Source: Victivallales bacterium
GTDB taxonomy: Bacteria > Verrucomicrobiota > Lentisphaeria > Oligosphaerales > Oligosphaeraceae
DNA length: 64,000 nt
Assembly: GCA_017535315.1 (NCBI GenBank)
Contig: JAFXUD010000034.1
Coordinates: forward strand, 27,488 to 91,487
Direction of reading: 5' to 3'
Part shown: positions 62,349-64,000 of the stretch, piece after piece
Position numbering within the stretch: position 1 is the stretch's first letter
Layout of the letters: each line of letters starts with the position of its first letter
Translations under genes and position numbers: made by a program
Notes under the pieces: model-generated
What the model saw: only the letters and a program-made list of their open reading frames with translations
What the model was told of the DNA's origin: nothing
The model's database searches: none

Positions 62349-63110
62349 ATGAAAAAGCGCACATTCACCTTAATTGAACTGCTCGTCGTCATCGCCATCA
62401 TCGCCATACTGGCGGCCATGCTGTTGCCCGCGCTCTCCAAGGCACGCGCCAAGGCACGGCAAATCGCCTGCACCAACAACCTCAAGCAGATGGGGCTCTA
62501 TATCAACATGTATGCCCAGGACTATGAGGACTCCTACTGGAACGCCAACAGCACGACTAATAAATGGGGCTGGACCCAACGCCTTATAAACGAAGGTTAT
62601 ATGGCCAACAGCGACTGGAAAGCCTTCCGATGCCCTGCCAATCCCTGCAACATCACCTCATCCAGTGCTTACGCCTACGCCTACGGCGGCGTCTATACCC
62701 AATACAACTCGGGGCAGTTCAACTTCAACAACGGCGTCATCGCCAAGTTCGGCCTTTCCAACCTCCTCCTGCTCGCCGATTCAGGCCAGCTCAATTCCAC
62801 AAGCACACAAACCAACCAGCCAACAGGACGCCCCTACATCTTCCTGCTCTACTACAAGAACAAGTTCTACTCCTACATCTATCTGGAGCACCTCGGAAAG
62901 GCCAACATCCTCCTTGGCGACGGGCATGTATTCTCGGGGTCCATGGGAGACATCTACAACAACTGCGGCTATGCGGAAATCTCCAATTCTGAAAGTACCA
63001 AAGGAAAAGTAACTATCAACCGCTGGCCAACCTACCTCAATGCCGCGTACGACGCCCCCACAGACACAGCCGACGTCACCACCCTCACCAAAACAAAGCT
63101 GATGCAATAG
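62349..63110 (+). CDS. type II/IV pseudopilin, H-X9-DG family (copy 3)
   Basis: 253 residues beginning [12 protein letters not shown], with [12 protein letters not shown] near 185 (Gly for Ala at one position of the X9). Thr precedes the cleavage Phe. It lies 27 bases after copy 2, so all three are probably one transcript, ending in the terminator at 63141. Confidence 0.88.
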   Translation: MKKRTFTLIELLVVIAIIAILAAMLLPALSKARAKARQIACTNNLKQMGLYINMYAQDYEDSYWNANSTTNKWGWTQRLINEGYMANSDWKAFRCPANPCNITSSSAYAYAYGGVYTQYNSGQFNFNNGVIAKFGLSNLLLLADSGQLNSTSTQTNQPTGRPYIFLLYYKNKFYSYIYLEHLGKANILLGDGHVFSGSMGDIYNNCGYAEISNSESTKGKVTINRWPTYLNAAYDAPTDTADVTTLTKTKLMQ

Positions 63111-63140
63111 AGATTTTCGTTAAGAAACAAAAAATGTCCA

Positions 63141-63174
63141 AGGGGTGGTTGCAAAACAACCACCTCTTTTTTTG
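63141..63174 (+). terminator. terminator of the pseudopilin operon
   Basis: GGTGGTTG/CAACCACC hairpin followed by a CTTTTTTT run, 30 bases after the last stop. Confidence 0.85.
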
Positions 63175-63185
63175 GGGGTAATTGC

Positions 63186-64000
63186 GTACTTTAGTTGCCG
63201 ATTAGACTTCACCCACAGAGAAGAGCCGCGACAGCGGCGGCAGGAGTATAGCCGTGGGTGAAGCGAAGCCGCGTAAGCGACGGCAAGAACATAGCCGTGG
63301 CTGGAGCAAAGCCCTGTAAGGGTGAGCGAAGCCCATGGTACGCACCCACCAAGATTTACAAGCGGCGTAGCCGCGACAGAATATAGACGTGGGTGAGCGC
63401 AGCGGCGAAGCCGCAAGCGTAACCCACGGTACGCAAGGTATTTTTATCAAGCGGCGTAGCCGCGGCAGAATTTAGACGTAGGCAAGCGAAGCCCTGTAAG
63501 GGCGAGCGCAGCCCACGGTACGCACCCACCTTGGATTTCAAGCGGCGTAGCCGCAAGCGTAACCCACGGGCCATGCATATCCCACGGTATCGCACCCACC
63601 AAGATTTACAAGCGGTGGTAATAGCATAGCCGTGGGTGAAGCGAAGCCGCGATAGCGGCGGCAAGAGTATAGCCGTGGGTGAAGCGAAGCCGCGATAGCG
63701 GCAAAGCGAAACCCACGGTCAGATGCCCCCCCAATCCCTGTTGCGCCGTGCCGCGTAGCGCAGCGAAGCGGCAAGGCGCATCTTGAGGATAATGTCATGC
63801 CGTGGGTGAAGCGAAGCCGCGATAGCGGCGGCAAGAGTATAGCCGTGGGTGAAGCAAAGCCGCGTAAGCGGCGGTCAGAGCATAGCCGTGGGTGAAGCGA
63901 AGCCGCGATAGCGGCGAAGCGAAACCCACGGTCAGATGACCACCCCGATCCCTGTTGCGCCGTGCCGCGTAGCGCAGCGAAGCGGCAAGGCGCATCTTGA
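63186..64000. repeat. block of dispersed hairpin repeats, copies 3 and later
   Basis: Starts with the same TACTTTAGTTGCCGATTAG leader as the 24351 copy. It continues with at least seven hairpin A-like units (CCGTGGGTGAAGCGAAGCCG, inner GCCGCGATAGCGGC), several degenerate, joined by AAGCGGCGTAGCCGC linkers. Two full A+B composites end near 63785 and 64000, each with hairpin B TGCGCCGTGCCGC/GCGGCAAGGCGCA. The block contains open frames on the - strand, but all are repeat-driven and none is a believable gene. It runs off the window. Confidence 0.8.

Noticed and set aside
63186..64000. Several - strand open frames near the right edge
   Set aside because: They are produced by the G+C-rich hairpin repeats, share repeated peptides, and lack ribosome binding sites.

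Overview
The window looks like a chromosomal segment of a Lentisphaerota (Victivallales-like) bacterium carrying an integrated tailed-phage genome. The taxonomic call is inference. It rests on three tandem pseudopilins with an [15 protein letters not shown] leader and a C-terminal H-X9-DG motif, large secreted TIM-barrel glycosidase-like proteins, an AIDA/RTX-type repeat adhesin, and intergenic hairpin repeats.

Layout. Positions 1-13.5 kb (+ strand) hold a gene cluster. It has the 3' end of an unknown gene, a GTPase-associated protein 1 (GAP1)-like protein, a large single-pass membrane protein, a PilM-PilN fusion, PilO-like and PilP-like proteins, a Ycf46-like AAA+ ATPase, a nitroreductase, a secreted cyclophilin and a large lipoprotein. 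No secretin, PilB or PilC is present. Positions 13.5-24.2 kb hold a DUF3795 Cys-rich protein, a secreted glycosidase-like protein, an XRE regulator, a MurQ/GCKR-like sugar-phosphate protein, the AIDA/RTX adhesin (- strand) and tRNA-Ser(CGA).

Positions 24.7-54.6 kb are a prophage of about 29.8 kb integrated at the 3' end of tRNA-Val(CAC), bounded by a 23-bp att repeat. Every recognised phage gene is on the - strand. Read from the right end, they are: tyrosine integrase, an excisionase-like HTH protein, an M41-like metallopeptidase, a second HTH protein, a promoter-to-terminator structured RNA, a small gene, 22-bp iterons, a TV-Pol-like replicase, an HNH endonuclease, a radical SAM protein, a sigma-like factor, a PLD/P-loop kinase fusion, small and large terminase, portal, protease-capsid fusion, neck and tail genes including a probable G/GT frameshift pair, tape measure, tail fibre, glycosyltransferase, holin-like protein and DUF1353 protein.

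Positions 54.6-60.4 kb (- strand) hold a probable three-gene operon: secreted glycosidase-like protein, TauE/SafE-type exporter and metallophosphoesterase. Positions 60.7-63.1 kb hold the three pseudopilins. The last 0.8 kb is a dense block of the dispersed hairpin repeat also found at 4.6, 20.8 and 24.4 kb. The most unusual signals are the phage RNA at 50.68-51.03 kb, the iterons beside the TV-Pol-like gene, the hairpin repeat family with compensatory changes, and the GAP1/PilMNOP/AAA cluster.
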